NCBI RefSeq assembly: GCF_003115855.1
Contig: NZ_KZ819091.1
Location: 1-64,000 of the forward strand
Direction: 5' to 3'
DNA: 64,000 nt
Source of the DNA: Brenneria corticis
GTDB lineage: Bacteria > Pseudomonadota > Gammaproteobacteria > Enterobacterales > Enterobacteriaceae
Below are positions 1-9,076 of the stretch, piece after piece. A program made the translations under genes and the position numbers. Under the pieces are notes generated by a model. The model was not told where the DNA came from and did no database searches. It saw nothing but the letters and a program-made list of their open reading frames with translations. How positions within the stretch are numbered: the first letter of the stretch is position 1; every line of letters begins with the position of its first letter.

Positions 1-55
1 GTATAAATAACCGGTAACTGTCAGATCAGGTCTGAGCTAATACATATTATGGCTA

Positions 56-208
56 TTGCAATCTTTCATATATCTGGCTCCTGTTGCATTTATAGTGCTT
101 GGCGCTTATTTTTTTCTTAATTTCATTCCGACCTACTCAGCCCCACTTATCATCATCTGGATTATAATTGTTTCGTTTTTTTACATAAAATATAATCGAT
201 GGTATTAA
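56..208 (+). other. Possible small two-helix membrane ORF, or remnant
   Basis: An open frame runs from a stop at 38-40 to TAA at 206-208. A TTG at 56 is the only usual start codon, and no Shine-Dalgarno sequence is visible. The 50-residue product would have two hydrophobic stretches separated by a short PTYSAP turn, and a basic aromatic end (KYNRWY). It may be a small membrane protein, the tail of a decayed larger one, or chance in AT-rich DNA. The rest of 1-344 shows only AT-rich sequence and the presumed promoter region of the next gene. Confidence 0.2.
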
Positions 209-344
209 AATTTTTGATTATATAACGTTTTTTTTCATTCTTTAAATCTGGCCGCCGATGGGCGATTGCGCATATCCCCCTTTACAACCCGCGGAGTAAC
301 GCAGTAAAGTCCCCACCCTTTTTCCTTGGCATGGGTGATTCAGG

Positions 345-1697
345 ATGTTTATCGGTTTTGACTATGGCACGGCCAATTGTTCCGTGGCGGTGGCGCAAGA
401 CGGCGCGCCACGGCTGGTGCCGCTGGAAAACGACTCCCCGTATTTATCCTCGCTGCTCTGCGCCCCGGTGCGCGAAGCCGTCAGCGAATGGCTGTGGCGC
501 CATCATCAGGTCGAAGCCAGCGGCGAAAGCGCCCTTTTGCTGCGGCGCGCCATCGGCTATAACCGCGACGAGGATATCCGCGTTCAGCCGGACAGCGTGA
601 AGTTCGGGCGGGACGCGTTGCGGCACTATATCGCCGATCCGCAGGAAACCTGGTTCGTTAAGTCACCCAAGTCCTTTCTTGGCGCCAGCGGCCTGAAGCC
701 TCAGCAGATCGCCCTGTTCGAAGATCTGGTCTGCGCCATGATGTTGCATATTCGCCGGCGGGCCGAGCGGCAGCTCGCCCAACCCGTCACCCGGGCGGTG
801 ATCGGCCGCCCGGTTAACTTTCAGAGCAGCGGCGGAGAAGAGGCTAATCGGCAGGCGCTGGGTATTCTGCAACGCGCCGCCCGGCGCGCCGGTTTTCAGC
901 AGGTGATGTTTCAGTTTGAACCGGTCGCCGCCGGGCTGGACTTTGAAGCCAGGCTCGATAAAGAGACCCGCGTGCTGGTGGTGGATATCGGCGGCGGCAC
1001 CACCGACTGCTCGATGCTGCTGATGGGCCCCGAGTGGCATCGACGACGCGACCGGCAGCAATGCCTGTTGGGGCACAGCGGCTGCCGGGTGGGCGGCAAC
1101 GATCTGGATATCATGCTGGCCTTCAAGCAGCTGATGCCGCTGCTGGGGCTGAACGGCCTGACGGAGAAAGGCATCCCCCTTCCCGCGCAGCCCTGGTGGA
1201 ATGCGGTGGCGATTAACGATATCCCCGCGCAGAAAGACTTTTACAGCCCGGCGTGCCGAACGCTAATCAACGAAATGATACGCGACGCCCGGCAGCCCGA
1301 GGCGGTAAAACGTTTGCTGACCGTGTGGCGCCAGCGGCTGGGCTATCGTCTGGTGCAACTGGCGGAAGAGAGCAAAATCATCTTGTCCGACGCCGCACTC
1401 GCCAGCGCCGACCTGCACTTTGTCGAACCGGGCGTCACCGCCGCCATCGACAATAGCCAGCTGAGCGCCGCCATCGCTCAGCCGTTGCTGCGCATTCAGC
1501 AGCAGATCGAGCTGGCGCTGAAGAGCAGCCAAACCCGTCCGCAGGTTATCTATCTGACCGGCGGCAGCGCCCGTTCGCCGCTGCTGCGCCAGGCCATCGC
1601 GCAGTTGCTGCCCGGCATCCCCCTCGCCGGCGGCGACGACTTCGGCTCGGTCACCGCCGGACTGGCCCGTTGGGCGGAGATTTTGTTCCGCGATTAA
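345..1697 (+). CDS. yegD: Hsp70-family chaperone-like protein YegD
   Basis: Product of 450 residues, the length of E. coli YegD, and similar to it throughout. The N-terminal actin-like fold begins MFIGFDYGTANCSVAV (phosphate-1 loop). The phosphate-2 loop VVDIGGGTTDCS lies near residue 213 and the adenosine motif TGGSARSP near residue 405. The substrate-binding domain and lid of DnaK are missing, as usual in this family, so it is probably an ATP-binding cytosolic protein of unknown client range. Start chosen at ATG 345 because it opens the conserved N-terminus; the ribosome site is weak. It is monocistronic here, with no DnaJ or GrpE partner nearby. Exact function is not established for the family. 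Confidence 0.93.
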   Translation: MFIGFDYGTANCSVAVAQDGAPRLVPLENDSPYLSSLLCAPVREAVSEWLWRHHQVEASGESALLLRRAIGYNRDEDIRVQPDSVKFGRDALRHYIADPQETWFVKSPKSFLGASGLKPQQIALFEDLVCAMMLHIRRRAERQLAQPVTRAVIGRPVNFQSSGGEEANRQALGILQRAARRAGFQQVMFQFEPVAAGLDFEARLDKETRVLVVDIGGGTTDCSMLLMGPEWHRRRDRQQCLLGHSGCRVGGNDLDIMLAFKQLMPLLGLNGLTEKGIPLPAQPWWNAVAINDIPAQKDFYSPACRTLINEMIRDARQPEAVKRLLTVWRQRLGYRLVQLAEESKIILSDAALASADLHFVEPGVTAAIDNSQLSAAIAQPLLRIQQQIELALKSSQTRPQVIYLTGGSARSPLLRQAIAQLLPGIPLAGGDDFGSVTAGLARWAEILFRD

Positions 1698-2022
1698 CCC
1701 ATCATGCCGGATAAGGCTATCCCTGAGATGCCCCTCCGGCAGTATTGTCCCTGCTTATGGTGCATACCCGCGCTCCCTGATAGTGCAGCGCAGCGCTCGG
1801 CCCTTATCCTCCCCGCTATCCAACCTCATGTTTCCGCCGTTATGGCGATACGGCGCCCGTTTTCAGCCGCCCATCGCCCGGGATATGCCGTCGCCGCCTG
1901 TCCGAGGCCGACATATGGCACTAATATTGCTTTATAACCCTGAAATCCCGCGGCCCCACATAAGCGCCGCCGCATTCTTCACACATCAGGGCTGCAGTTC
2001 AAACATCACCACGGAGAACATA
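1698..2022. other. Intergenic region yegD-gltI homologue
   Basis: 325 bases without a convincing gene. The frame of the downstream gene stays open upstream to 1783, but residues encoded there do not resemble a signal peptide or GltI. The real start at 2023 has its own ribosome site (GGAG at 2013-2016), so the extension is probably fortuitous. No clear operator or terminator was seen. Confidence 0.5.
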
Positions 2023-2937
2023 ATGAAAATAGCAACACGGGTATCACTGGTTTTGATCGGGCTTGCCTGCCACGCGGCCTATGGCGCGGACGCCGGCAGC
2101 GAAAACGGGGCGATTCCGACCGACACGCTTAAAAAAATCAAGGACAGCGGTACCATTGTCGTCGGGCACCGTGAATCCTCCGTGCCCTTCTCCTATTACG
2201 ATAACCAGCAGAAAGTCGTCGGCTACTCGCAGGAATATGCGAATGCGATTGTCGAAGCGGTGAAAAAACAGCTTAACGAGCCCAATCTGACGGTGAAAAT
2301 GCTGCCCATCACCTCACAGACGCGTATTCCGCTGCTGCAAAACGGCACCATTGATTTTGAATGCGGCTCCACCACCAATAATGCGGAACGGCAGAAACAG
2401 GTCGCTTTCTCCAACTCCATCTTTATCGTCGGGGGAAAATTGCTGGTCAAAAAGGGAAGCGGTATCAATGATTTTCAGGATCTGTCGGGAAAACCGGTCA
2501 CCACCACCGCCGGCACCACCAACGAAATTCTGCTCAACCAGTTGAATGATAAAAACAAGCTACAGATGCGCATCATCTCGTCCAAGGATCACAGCGACGC
2601 CTTCCGCACGCTGGAAAGCGGACGCGCGGTCGCCTTTTATATGGATGACCCGCTGCTGGCCGGCGAGCGCGCCAAGGCGAAGAAGCCCGATCAATGGGAA
2701 ATCGTCGGCACGCCGCAGTCTCACGAAGCCTATGGCTGCATGCTGCGCAAAAACGACCCCTCCTTTAAAAAACTGTTGGATGAGACCATCGCGCAGGCGC
2801 AAACCTCGGGTGAGGCGGAAAAATGGTATCAGCGCTGGTTTACCCAGCCCATCCCGCCCAAAAACATCAATATGAATTTCGCCATGTCCGACGATATGAA
2901 AGCGCTGTTTAAAACGCCGAACGATCGCATTCTGTAA
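2023..2937 (+). CDS. gltI: Glutamate/aspartate ABC transporter periplasmic binding protein (GltI-like)
   Basis: 304 residues from ATG 2023, chosen for its GGAG ribosome site and because it starts a classical signal peptide (basic MKIATR, hydrophobic core, cleavage near AAYGAD). The mature part is a family-3 solute-binding protein: IKDSGTIVVGHRESSVPFSY opens the first lobe, a TIDFECGSTTNN segment matches the ligand pocket of GltI, and a YGCMLRKNDPSF segment follows. It would capture glutamate or aspartate in the periplasm and deliver it to a GltJKL permease. The permease and ATPase genes that normally follow are not here, so it is an orphan, perhaps a paralogue sharing a distant transporter. 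Confidence 0.88.
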   Translation: MKIATRVSLVLIGLACHAAYGADAGSENGAIPTDTLKKIKDSGTIVVGHRESSVPFSYYDNQQKVVGYSQEYANAIVEAVKKQLNEPNLTVKMLPITSQTRIPLLQNGTIDFECGSTTNNAERQKQVAFSNSIFIVGGKLLVKKGSGINDFQDLSGKPVTTTAGTTNEILLNQLNDKNKLQMRIISSKDHSDAFRTLESGRAVAFYMDDPLLAGERAKAKKPDQWEIVGTPQSHEAYGCMLRKNDPSFKKLLDETIAQAQTSGEAEKWYQRWFTQPIPPKNINMNFAMSDDMKALFKTPNDRIL

Positions 2938-2991
2938 TCGAGTTTCACCATGCGCAGCAGGAAGGCTAAAAGACGTCAGGAGTGATAGAAG

Positions 2992-3038
2992 AAAAACGCC
3001 GCCCGGATAATTGCGCTATCAGGGCGGCGAAAAAAAAA
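2992..3038. terminator. Bidirectional intrinsic terminator
   Basis: Stem CGCCGCCC (2997-3004) pairs with GGGCGGCG (3022-3029). It is followed by a run of A on the plus strand (3030-3038), which reads as T before the stem on minus; GAAAAA precedes the left arm and gives a T-run for minus transcripts. It lies between convergent gltI and ycfJ and can serve ycfJ on the minus strand. Confidence 0.65.
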
Positions 3039-3057
3039 GTGGTCGGGCCGGCGAGCA

Positions 3058-3597
3058 TCAGCTCTGTTGGTTAAGAATCAGCTGGCCGTTTTTATCCACC
3101 GGGATCTGCGTTCCGGGATCGCGGTCCATACGGATTTTGCCCTGCTGATCGCCAATCTTATAGGTGACGTCATAACCCAGCACTTTCTGTGATTTGTCGT
3201 ACACGGTCTGACAACGCTGCTGTGTCGTCGTGTAGGTATCATTTTCCTGCATACTGCCCTGAACTTTATTACCGGCATAACCGCCCGCCAAAGCGCCGGC
3301 GACCGTCGCCACGTCTTTGCCTCGACCGCCGCCGAACTGGTGTCCCAGCACCCCGCCCGCCACGGCGCCCAGTACCGAGCCGGTAATTTTATGTTCATCC
3401 TGAACCGGGCGACGATTGGTGACGCTAACGTTACGACACTCCTGGCGAGGAGTTTTTACCGTTTCTTTTATTGGTGTTGCCGTAAGCACCTGCGCAAATT
3501 GCGGTTTGGATGAGAACACATCCATACTCGCCACCGCCGCCACACCCAATGCAGCAGCCACACCGATACCTACACCCGCTAACATTGATTTGTTCAC
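3058..3597 (-). CDS. ycfJ: Glycine-zipper 2TM protein YcfJ
   Basis: 179 residues if translation starts at the GTG at 3597, the same length as E. coli YcfJ. The start is supported by the ribosome site GGGAGGT about five bases upstream and by the conserved opening (V/M)NKSMLAGVGIG. After an N-terminal hydrophobic anchor comes a conserved CRNVSVTNRRPVQDE segment. A glycine-zipper repeat follows (SVLGAVAGGVLGHQFGGG and ALAGGYAGNKVQG), then a C-terminal domain ending in TYKIGDQQGKIRMDRDPG. The glycine zipper suggests insertion in or association with the cell envelope. Function is unknown, although the family has been linked to stress and biofilm phenotypes in E. coli. It lies downstream of ndh on the same strand but is separated by 344 bases and a terminator. 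Confidence 0.9.
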   Translation of the reverse strand: MNKSMLAGVGIGVAAALGVAAVASMDVFSSKPQFAQVLTATPIKETVKTPRQECRNVSVTNRRPVQDEHKITGSVLGAVAGGVLGHQFGGGRGKDVATVAGALAGGYAGNKVQGSMQENDTYTTTQQRCQTVYDKSQKVLGYDVTYKIGDQQGKIRMDRDPGTQIPVDKNGQLILNQQS

Positions 3598-3941
3598 AGG
3601 ATACCTCCCGAATATATTTCCACGCATTCCCCACCTGCGGCCCTGGATTCAGCACAGCTCGCGTTTCACGCGATGAGCCCGGTGGTTCCTCCCGAATGTG
3701 AATGATCCCATTCAGGATGTGCGACGTGCGTGCAACGCCGCCTGTAAACAGTGGGAAGTCTGCACAATGTTTCTAGCTCTCGCAATAAGACTAATTAACC
3801 AAATATGTTTTTTTGATAACAAAAAACCATCATTTGAGAGTTATCTTAATAAGAATAGCTAATAGTCGATATTTTATACTGAATGGCGGGCGGTACGGAA
3901 TAAAACCGCCTGCGGCGGGCAGGCGGCGGAGAATGACAGCA
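3598..3941. other. Intergenic region ndh-ycfJ
   Basis: 344 bases. It holds the ycfJ ribosome site at 3603-3610, a presumed ycfJ promoter region in AT-rich DNA around 3760-3900, and the ndh terminator. No coding sequence was recognised. Confidence 0.6.
3899..3926 (-). terminator. Intrinsic terminator of ndh
   Basis: On the minus strand CCGCCTGC (3926-3919) pairs with GCAGGCGG (3913-3906) across a five-base loop. It is followed by TTTTATT, about 15 bases past the ndh stop codon. Confidence 0.75.
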
Positions 3942-5246
3942 TCAGTGCAATTTAAGGCGCGGACGAATAACCCGATTGATACCGCCCACCAGCATCATCA
4001 GGCCGGTTTTAACATAGCCGTGCAACGCAATCTGATGCATACGGTATAGCGAGATATAGACGAAACGGGCGATGCGCCCTTCTATCATGACCGAACCGCG
4101 CATCAGATTGCCCATCAGGCTGCCGACCGTACTGAATTTTGACAGCGAAACCAGCGAGCCGTGATCTTTATACACGTACGGTTTCAACGTCTGGCCGTTC
4201 AATAGCGCCAGGATATTGCTATGGCAGCGCGATGCCATCTGGTGAGCGGCCTGCGCCCGCGGCGGAACAAAACCGCCGCCTTCCTGCGGACAGGAGGCGC
4301 AGTCGCCAATGGCGAAAATGTTGGCGTCGCGGGTGGTCTGCAAGGTCGGCTCCACCACCAGCTGATTGATGCGGTTGGTTTCCAGACCGGCGATCTCTTT
4401 CATCGCGTCAGGCGCTTTAATCCCGGCGGCCCATACCATCAGATCGGCTTCGATAAACTCGCCGCCTTTGGTATTCAACCCGCCCGCGTCGGCGCTGGTC
4501 ACCATCGTGTTGGTCAGCACCCTGACGCCGATATTGCTCAGCTCCTGATGGGCGGCCGCGGAAATGCGCGCGGGCAATGCCGGCAGAATACGTTCTCCCG
4601 CTTCCACCAGCGTCACATTCAGCGTCTCTTTATCCAGGCCGTCAAAGCCGTAGCTGTGCAGCTGTTTCACCGCGTTGTGCAGCTCCGCGGAGAGTTCCAC
4701 CCCGGTGGCGCCGCCGCCCACGATGGCGATATTGACCCGCTCTTTTTCATCCGTCCGGGCGGTGAATTTCAGGAACAGGTTCAGCATTTCATTATGGAAA
4801 CGCCGCGCCTGTTTCGGGTTATCCAGGAAAATGCAGTGCTCTTTTACCCCAGGCGTACCGAAGTCGTTGGAGGTGCTGCCTAATGCGATAACCAGAATGT
4901 CATAAGGAATTTTGCGGGCGGCAACCAATACTTCGCCCTGATCGTCGCAGATTTCAGCCAGTTGGATATGCTGCTGCTGGCGATCGATATCCGTCAGCAT
5001 GCCCAGTTGAAACTGGAAATAATGATGGCGGGCATGAGCCAGATAGCTCAGCGCGTCCATATCGTCATCCAGCGACCCGGTGGCGACCTCATGCAGCAGC
5101 GGTTTCCACAGATGGCTGTGATTGCGGTCGACCAGCGTAACCTGCGCTTTTTTCTTACGGCCCAGCTTGTGGCCCAGACTGGTCGCCAATTCAAGTCCGC
5201 CGGCTCCCCCGCCGACAATAACGATTTTTTTGCTTGGTACTGTCAA
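3942..5246 (-). CDS. ndh: Type II NADH:quinone oxidoreductase
   Basis: 434 residues, the length of E. coli Ndh and very similar throughout. It is a single-subunit flavoprotein that oxidises NADH and reduces ubiquinone at the inner face of the cytoplasmic membrane without pumping protons. Two dinucleotide folds are visible: VGGGAGGLE near residue 10 for FAD and VGGGATGVE near residue 175 for NADH. The motif IFAIGDCASCP binds FAD. The C-terminal stretch ending RVIRPRLKLH is the membrane-binding region. It lies in the conserved hinT-ycfL-lpoB-thiK-nagZ-ycfP-ndh order but has a long private promoter region with an FNR box, indicating anaerobic repression as in E. coli. Confidence 0.97.
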   Translation of the reverse strand: MTVPSKKIVIVGGGAGGLELATSLGHKLGRKKKAQVTLVDRNHSHLWKPLLHEVATGSLDDDMDALSYLAHARHHYFQFQLGMLTDIDRQQQHIQLAEICDDQGEVLVAARKIPYDILVIALGSTSNDFGTPGVKEHCIFLDNPKQARRFHNEMLNLFLKFTARTDEKERVNIAIVGGGATGVELSAELHNAVKQLHSYGFDGLDKETLNVTLVEAGERILPALPARISAAAHQELSNIGVRVLTNTMVTSADAGGLNTKGGEFIEADLMVWAAGIKAPDAMKEIAGLETNRINQLVVEPTLQTTRDANIFAIGDCASCPQEGGGFVPPRAQAAHQMASRCHSNILALLNGQTLKPYVYKDHGSLVSLSKFSTVGSLMGNLMRGSVMIEGRIARFVYISLYRMHQIALHGYVKTGLMMLVGGINRVIRPRLKLH

Positions 5247-5382
5247 AATGCCCCCCTAAATTGTGAACCAATGGTTAATAAAGGGTAAAATAATAATATC
5301 CTTATATTACATAGGGTTCGCATAAGTTAAATACGCTATCTGCTGCAAGAATAGCATGTCGGGTCATATGGTCATACCAAAA

Positions 5383-5396
5383 TTGATATATATCAA
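5383..5396. promoter_or_regulatory. FNR box upstream of ndh
   Basis: TTGATATATATCAA is a perfect match to the FNR consensus TTGAT-N4-ATCAA. It lies 137 bases upstream of the ndh start codon. E. coli ndh is repressed anaerobically by FNR through upstream sites, so the same control is inferred here. Confidence 0.8.
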
Positions 5397-5537
5397 TTTA
5401 TTTTCGGTTCAAGGGTGTGACCGCCTGAAATTTTATCTTTATTTCAGTTAATTAGTCGCGGTAGAAGAGAAAAAAGAGTGACAACGTCACCAGAGCGTAT
5501 CCGCCGCGGCGACGAACGGGAAATGACCGATTGGCGT

Positions 5538-6080
5538 TCAATCCAGCAGTTTAAATAATTTTATGCGTTGCAAATGGGGAGAGATATTCTTGAATTTATG
5601 CGGCTGCTCCTCATCCCAGATAATTTCATAATAATCGCCCAGCACCTGCGCACTGCGCCGGCTGTCGAGCATTTCATCCTCGCGGGATAATATCGCCAGG
5701 CAGCGCCGACGGTTTTTCTGGCGGAAATTGGCGACGCATTTGTTCGCAATATCCAGATACTCTTCCGGGCGATCGATTTTACCGCCCATATTTTCCTCCG
5801 GATAAAGATTGGGATTGAAAATCACCTGACGGATATTGCACAGGAAGCCGACCCGCTCCGCCCAGAAGCCGCCCAGCCCGACGCCGCATATCAGCGGACG
5901 CTCATCGTCGGCTTGCCGAATCATTTTATCTACCTGCTTCAGCAGGTGTTGCATATCGTGACGCGGATGCAGCGTGCTATAGCTCAGCAGCCGAACGTCA
6001 TCATCAATAAACTCCAGTTGCAGCACCTTCTCATGGTTGCCGGGACTGGTCGAATCAAAACCATGCAAGTAGATGATCAT
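5538..6080 (-). CDS. ycfP: YcfP, esterase-like alpha/beta hydrolase fold protein (UPF0227)
   Basis: 180 residues from ATG 6080, equal to E. coli YcfP. This start is preferred over the in-frame GTG four codons upstream because that GTG lies inside the GGGGTGAGG ribosome site. The sequence opens MIIYLHGFDSTSPGNHEKV, typical of an alpha/beta hydrolase first strand, and carries ICGVGLGGFWAE, where the nucleophile-elbow serine of true esterases is replaced by glycine/leucine. Catalytic activity is therefore doubtful. It follows nagZ by about 56 bases in the same direction and is probably co-transcribed. Function is unknown. Confidence 0.92.
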   Translation of the reverse strand: MIIYLHGFDSTSPGNHEKVLQLEFIDDDVRLLSYSTLHPRHDMQHLLKQVDKMIRQADDERPLICGVGLGGFWAERVGFLCNIRQVIFNPNLYPEENMGGKIDRPEEYLDIANKCVANFRQKNRRRCLAILSREDEMLDSRRSAQVLGDYYEIIWDEEQPHKFKNISPHLQRIKLFKLLD

Positions 6081-6136
6081 CGCTATCCTCACCCCTGTTT
6101 TGCTACGCCGCGTCGCTCACGGCGTAGCGGAAGAAG

Positions 6137-7165
6137 CTATTTCCCGCTCTCTTTATGCGCTTGCCAGCGGGCGCTGAGCGCCGTAAGCGCCTGATTGGCC
6201 TGCTTCCAGCGCGGCGACTCCAGCAACTGACTGCGGGAGAACGCCCCCCGATGATATAAGCTGGTCAGTCGATCCGCCGTGACCGCAGACAGGTTATCCA
6301 GAATGCTTATCGCCCCATCGCGGCGATTACACACCAGAATCATGTCGCACCCGGCATCCAGCGACGCCTGCGCGCGCTGCGGATAACTTCCCATCACCGC
6401 CGCCCCTTCCATCGACAGGTCATCAGAAAAGATAATCCCGTCGAATCCCAGCTCCTGGCGCAGCACCTGCCTGAGCCAGAACGGCGATCCGCTGGCCGGA
6501 CGCGGGTCGGCCGCGCTATAAATAACGTGGGCGGGCATTATCGCGTCCAACTGCCGCTGCTGAATCAATTCCCTGAAGATCAGCATATCACGGGCGCGGA
6601 TTTCATCCAGCGGCCGGGGATCGCACGGCGTCTCTTTATGCGAGTCCGCGCTGACCGCGCCGTGGCCGGGAAAATGTTTCCCCGTCGCCTTCATTCCCGC
6701 TTCGTGCATTCCGGCGATAAAGCGCTGCGCCATCAGCAGCGCTATTTCCGGCCGCGCATGAAACGACCGTTCGCCTATCGCCGCGCTCTGGTGGCCGATA
6801 TCCAGCACCGGCGCAAAGCTGATATCAATATCCATGGCGATCATCTCCGACGCCATCACCCAGCCGGCCTCTTGCGCCAGCCGGCACGCTTCCGGCTCGG
6901 GGTTCAGCGCGGCAAACGCCTGGGCCGCCGGCAAGGAGGTAAATCCCTGCCGGAAACGCTGCACCCGGCCGCCCTCCTGATCCACCGCCACCACCAGACG
7001 CTCACGCGACGCCGCACGGATTTGCCGCACCAGTTCACGCAGCTGTTGCGCATCATGAAAATTTCGGCTGAATAAAATGACGCCGCCAACCAGCGGATGG
7101 GCTAATACGTCGCGATCTTCAGCATCCAGCTCATAGCTGGCGACATCTAACATTACCGGACCCAA
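6137..7165 (-). CDS. nagZ: Beta-N-acetylhexosaminidase (muropeptide recycling)
   Basis: Glycoside hydrolase family 3 enzyme that removes N-acetylglucosamine from anhydro-muropeptides in the cytosol. The product feeds cell-wall recycling and, in strains with ampC, the AmpR inducer pathway. Motifs: VAVDQEGGRVQRF, the family signature GKHFPGHG, the flexible catalytic-histidine loop GAVSADSHKE, and the nucleophile region IFSDDLSMEG. I prefer the TTG at 7165 as start (342 residues; E. coli has 341) because GAGG lies seven bases before it and the product then opens (M)GPVMLDV as in E. coli. An ATG at 7177 would add four residues but has no visible ribosome site. Confidence 0.95.
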   Translation of the reverse strand: MGPVMLDVASYELDAEDRDVLAHPLVGGVILFSRNFHDAQQLRELVRQIRAASRERLVVAVDQEGGRVQRFRQGFTSLPAAQAFAALNPEPEACRLAQEAGWVMASEMIAMDIDISFAPVLDIGHQSAAIGERSFHARPEIALLMAQRFIAGMHEAGMKATGKHFPGHGAVSADSHKETPCDPRPLDEIRARDMLIFRELIQQRQLDAIMPAHVIYSAADPRPASGSPFWLRQVLRQELGFDGIIFSDDLSMEGAAVMGSYPQRAQASLDAGCDMILVCNRRDGAISILDNLSAVTADRLTSLYHRGAFSRSQLLESPRWKQANQALTALSARWQAHKESGK

Positions 7166-7244
7166 GGAAAACCTCATTGATTACTTGATTTGATTGATAT
7201 GCCAGCCTGATGCGCTATCGGGCCGATGTTGTACGCGTGCGTCG

Positions 7245-8108
7245 TCACTCCGCTATTCCCAGGCGCCGGCGCAGCGGCGCCAGCGCTTGCAGAAACTTCT
7301 CCTGCCCTGTCTGCCGCCAGCGTATTTCGAACCACATCAGCGTCAGATAATCGACCCACGGCAGCCACTGCGCGGTATGCCGTTGCAGGCGCGCGACGGA
7401 AAATCCCGGGCGCCGCTGGTGATAGCGTTGCAGGAAACGCCGCTGCGTTTCGCCATCCAGCCGATTGGCGCGCACAATAAACGCCAGCTCCAGCGCGATA
7501 TCGCCATCCGCCGCATACTCCCAATCGATAAGCATCATCCGCTTATCGGTCAGCAACAGGTTGTCCGCATGCACGTCCAGATGCAGCGGCGCAATCGCCA
7601 GCGGCTTGGGGAGCGCCAGGCGCTGGAAATGGCGATGAAGCCGCAACAGCGTCGGTGAACGCCGACGGCGGTCCATCTGCTGCCAGTGGCGGGCGAACAG
7701 CGGCTTCAAGGCCAGCGGATGACCGCTGGGCGGCCGCTGATGAATACGGGCGAGATAACCGGCCAGTTCGCCATCGCTCAGCGCGGCGGAAAACTCCGCC
7801 GCCGTCGCCGCGCGGCCCGCCGCCCACTCGATAATCAGCCAGCCGTCCCGCCACAACAACGGACGCGGCGCCAGTCCCACACGCGCCATCTGCCGCAGCA
7901 GACGAAACTCACGCTGCCGATCGCTGCCCGACAGGCGCCCGGATGCCGACTGCGGACGCGCCAGCCCGTCGAATTGTTCCGAGCGGATGCGCCAGCTTTC
8001 GCTGCTTAATCCGCCGATGGGAGATAAATGAAAACCGGCGGACTCGGCCGCCGGAAAGTGCTTACTGATAACAGCGGTAAGCTGTTGTTCAACGTTGGAC
8101 TTCGCCAT
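7245..8108 (-). CDS. thiK: Thiamine kinase
   Basis: 287 residues, slightly longer than the roughly 274 of E. coli. ThiK phosphorylates thiamine to thiamine monophosphate for vitamin salvage. The aminoglycoside-phosphotransferase-like fold is shown by the catalytic loop PLHLDVHADNLLL (His-x-Asp...Asn) and the metal-binding MLIDWEYAADGD. An early ISPIGGLSSESWRI-type segment (here LSPIGGLSSESW) forms the nucleotide lobe. The ATG lies 20 bases inside lpoB, so translation is probably coupled to it. It is followed by nagZ, the order found in E. coli. Confidence 0.93.
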   Translation of the reverse strand: MAKSNVEQQLTAVISKHFPAAESAGFHLSPIGGLSSESWRIRSEQFDGLARPQSASGRLSGSDRQREFRLLRQMARVGLAPRPLLWRDGWLIIEWAAGRAATAAEFSAALSDGELAGYLARIHQRPPSGHPLALKPLFARHWQQMDRRRRSPTLLRLHRHFQRLALPKPLAIAPLHLDVHADNLLLTDKRMMLIDWEYAADGDIALELAFIVRANRLDGETQRRFLQRYHQRRPGFSVARLQRHTAQWLPWVDYLTLMWFEIRWRQTGQEKFLQALAPLRRRLGIAE

Positions 8109-8664
8109 TTCCCGACCAGACGATTTCGCCGGTCTGCACCAGCATCAGTTGCATATCCAGCACCGGTGATTTCACATCGCCGCTCACGTCGCTGTAAAGC
8201 ACATACTGCGCGCTGACATAACGAGCCAGACCGATCGCCTTGCTGCGCGATCCCAGGCTATCGTCAACCGACAGCCCCAGCGTTTGCTTGGCGGCGTTCA
8301 CCTGTTCCCGCGGCACCAGCGTAAAGGTATTGCCGGCCGACAGCGCATTATACAGCGCGCTATTGGCTTTCGCCGTCGGCAACGCCCCGTTGGTGTTGTT
8401 TTTTACGCTATCCAGCAACAGGATACTGCCCGGCGCCACGCCATCAGCCTGCAACATCTGGGCGACCAGCGGATTAATGCTGGCGTCCCAATTCAGCGTC
8501 TGGATTTTAGGCGGCGGCGGAACCGGCTCGCCCGGCGGCGGCGTTGTCGGGACCTCCGGCTCTACCGGCTCAATGGTCGCGGGCGGCTCCGTGGGCTCCG
8601 GCGGTCGGCTGGGACACCCCGTCAACACCAGCGCCGCCAGCACTACCCATAGATATTTTTTCAT
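8089..8664 (-). CDS. lpoB: Penicillin-binding protein activator LpoB
   Basis: 191 residues. Outer-membrane lipoprotein that reaches through the periplasm to activate the peptidoglycan synthase PBP1B. The N-terminal signal ends in lipobox LTGC (Cys 17). A proline-rich tether (roughly residues 19-52, runs such as TTPPPGEPVPPPP) follows, then the globular domain with SILLLDSVKNNTNG and LGLARYVSAQYVLYSDVSGD. The ribosome site AGAGAGGAAGC precedes ATG 8664. The gene overlaps thiK by 20 bases and follows ycfL by 21. Confidence 0.95.
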   Translation of the reverse strand: MKKYLWVVLAALVLTGCPSRPPEPTEPPATIEPVEPEVPTTPPPGEPVPPPPKIQTLNWDASINPLVAQMLQADGVAPGSILLLDSVKNNTNGALPTAKANSALYNALSAGNTFTLVPREQVNAAKQTLGLSVDDSLGSRSKAIGLARYVSAQYVLYSDVSGDVKSPVLDMQLMLVQTGEIVWSGNGEVQR

Positions 8665-8685
8665 GCTTCCTCTCTCAACACACCA

Positions 8686-9069
8686 TTATAAAAACAGATG
8701 AAGGCGAACCTGGCGCACATCAGGATTGCCGCGCGTTGAAACCACGCTGATTTCCGTCTCGGGCGGGATCACTATGGTTCGGGCTGCTTCATAAGGCAAT
8801 ACGTCCAAGCCGTTGTCGTCATACCAATAGAAACGATAATGTACGGTGACCGGCCGTCGCGTGCTATTGCTGACCACGGAAGACGCGCGTTTTTCACCGT
8901 TCTTCGTAGCCAGTGAAGGATTACCGGCGGTAATGCCCGCCGACAGCAGCGGCGCATCCAGCACCAGCGTCTGGCGTTCATTGATGGTGAGCACCCTGGG
9001 GGCGCCGCAACCGGCCAGCACCCCCAGCATCAACAGTACCGACAGACATCGACTCAGCGGATTGCGCAT
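8686..9069 (-). CDS. ycfL: DUF1425 lipoprotein YcfL
   Basis: 127 residues with a lipoprotein signal peptide ending in LAGC (Cys 21). A short beta-rich domain containing TVHYRFYWYDDNGLDV follows. It sits directly between hinT and lpoB, as in E. coli, with only seven bases separating it from hinT. The fold resembles periplasmic Ig-like proteins, but no function is known. An envelope role is inferred from the lipobox and from co-location with lpoB. Confidence 0.9.
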   Translation of the reverse strand: MRNPLSRCLSVLLMLGVLAGCGAPRVLTINERQTLVLDAPLLSAGITAGNPSLATKNGEKRASSVVSNSTRRPVTVHYRFYWYDDNGLDVLPYEAARTIVIPPETEISVVSTRGNPDVRQVRLHLFL

Positions 9070-9076
9070 CGGCGGA

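Noticed and set aside
4221..4883. 220-codon plus-strand frame inside ndh
   Set aside because: Antisense shadow of ndh.
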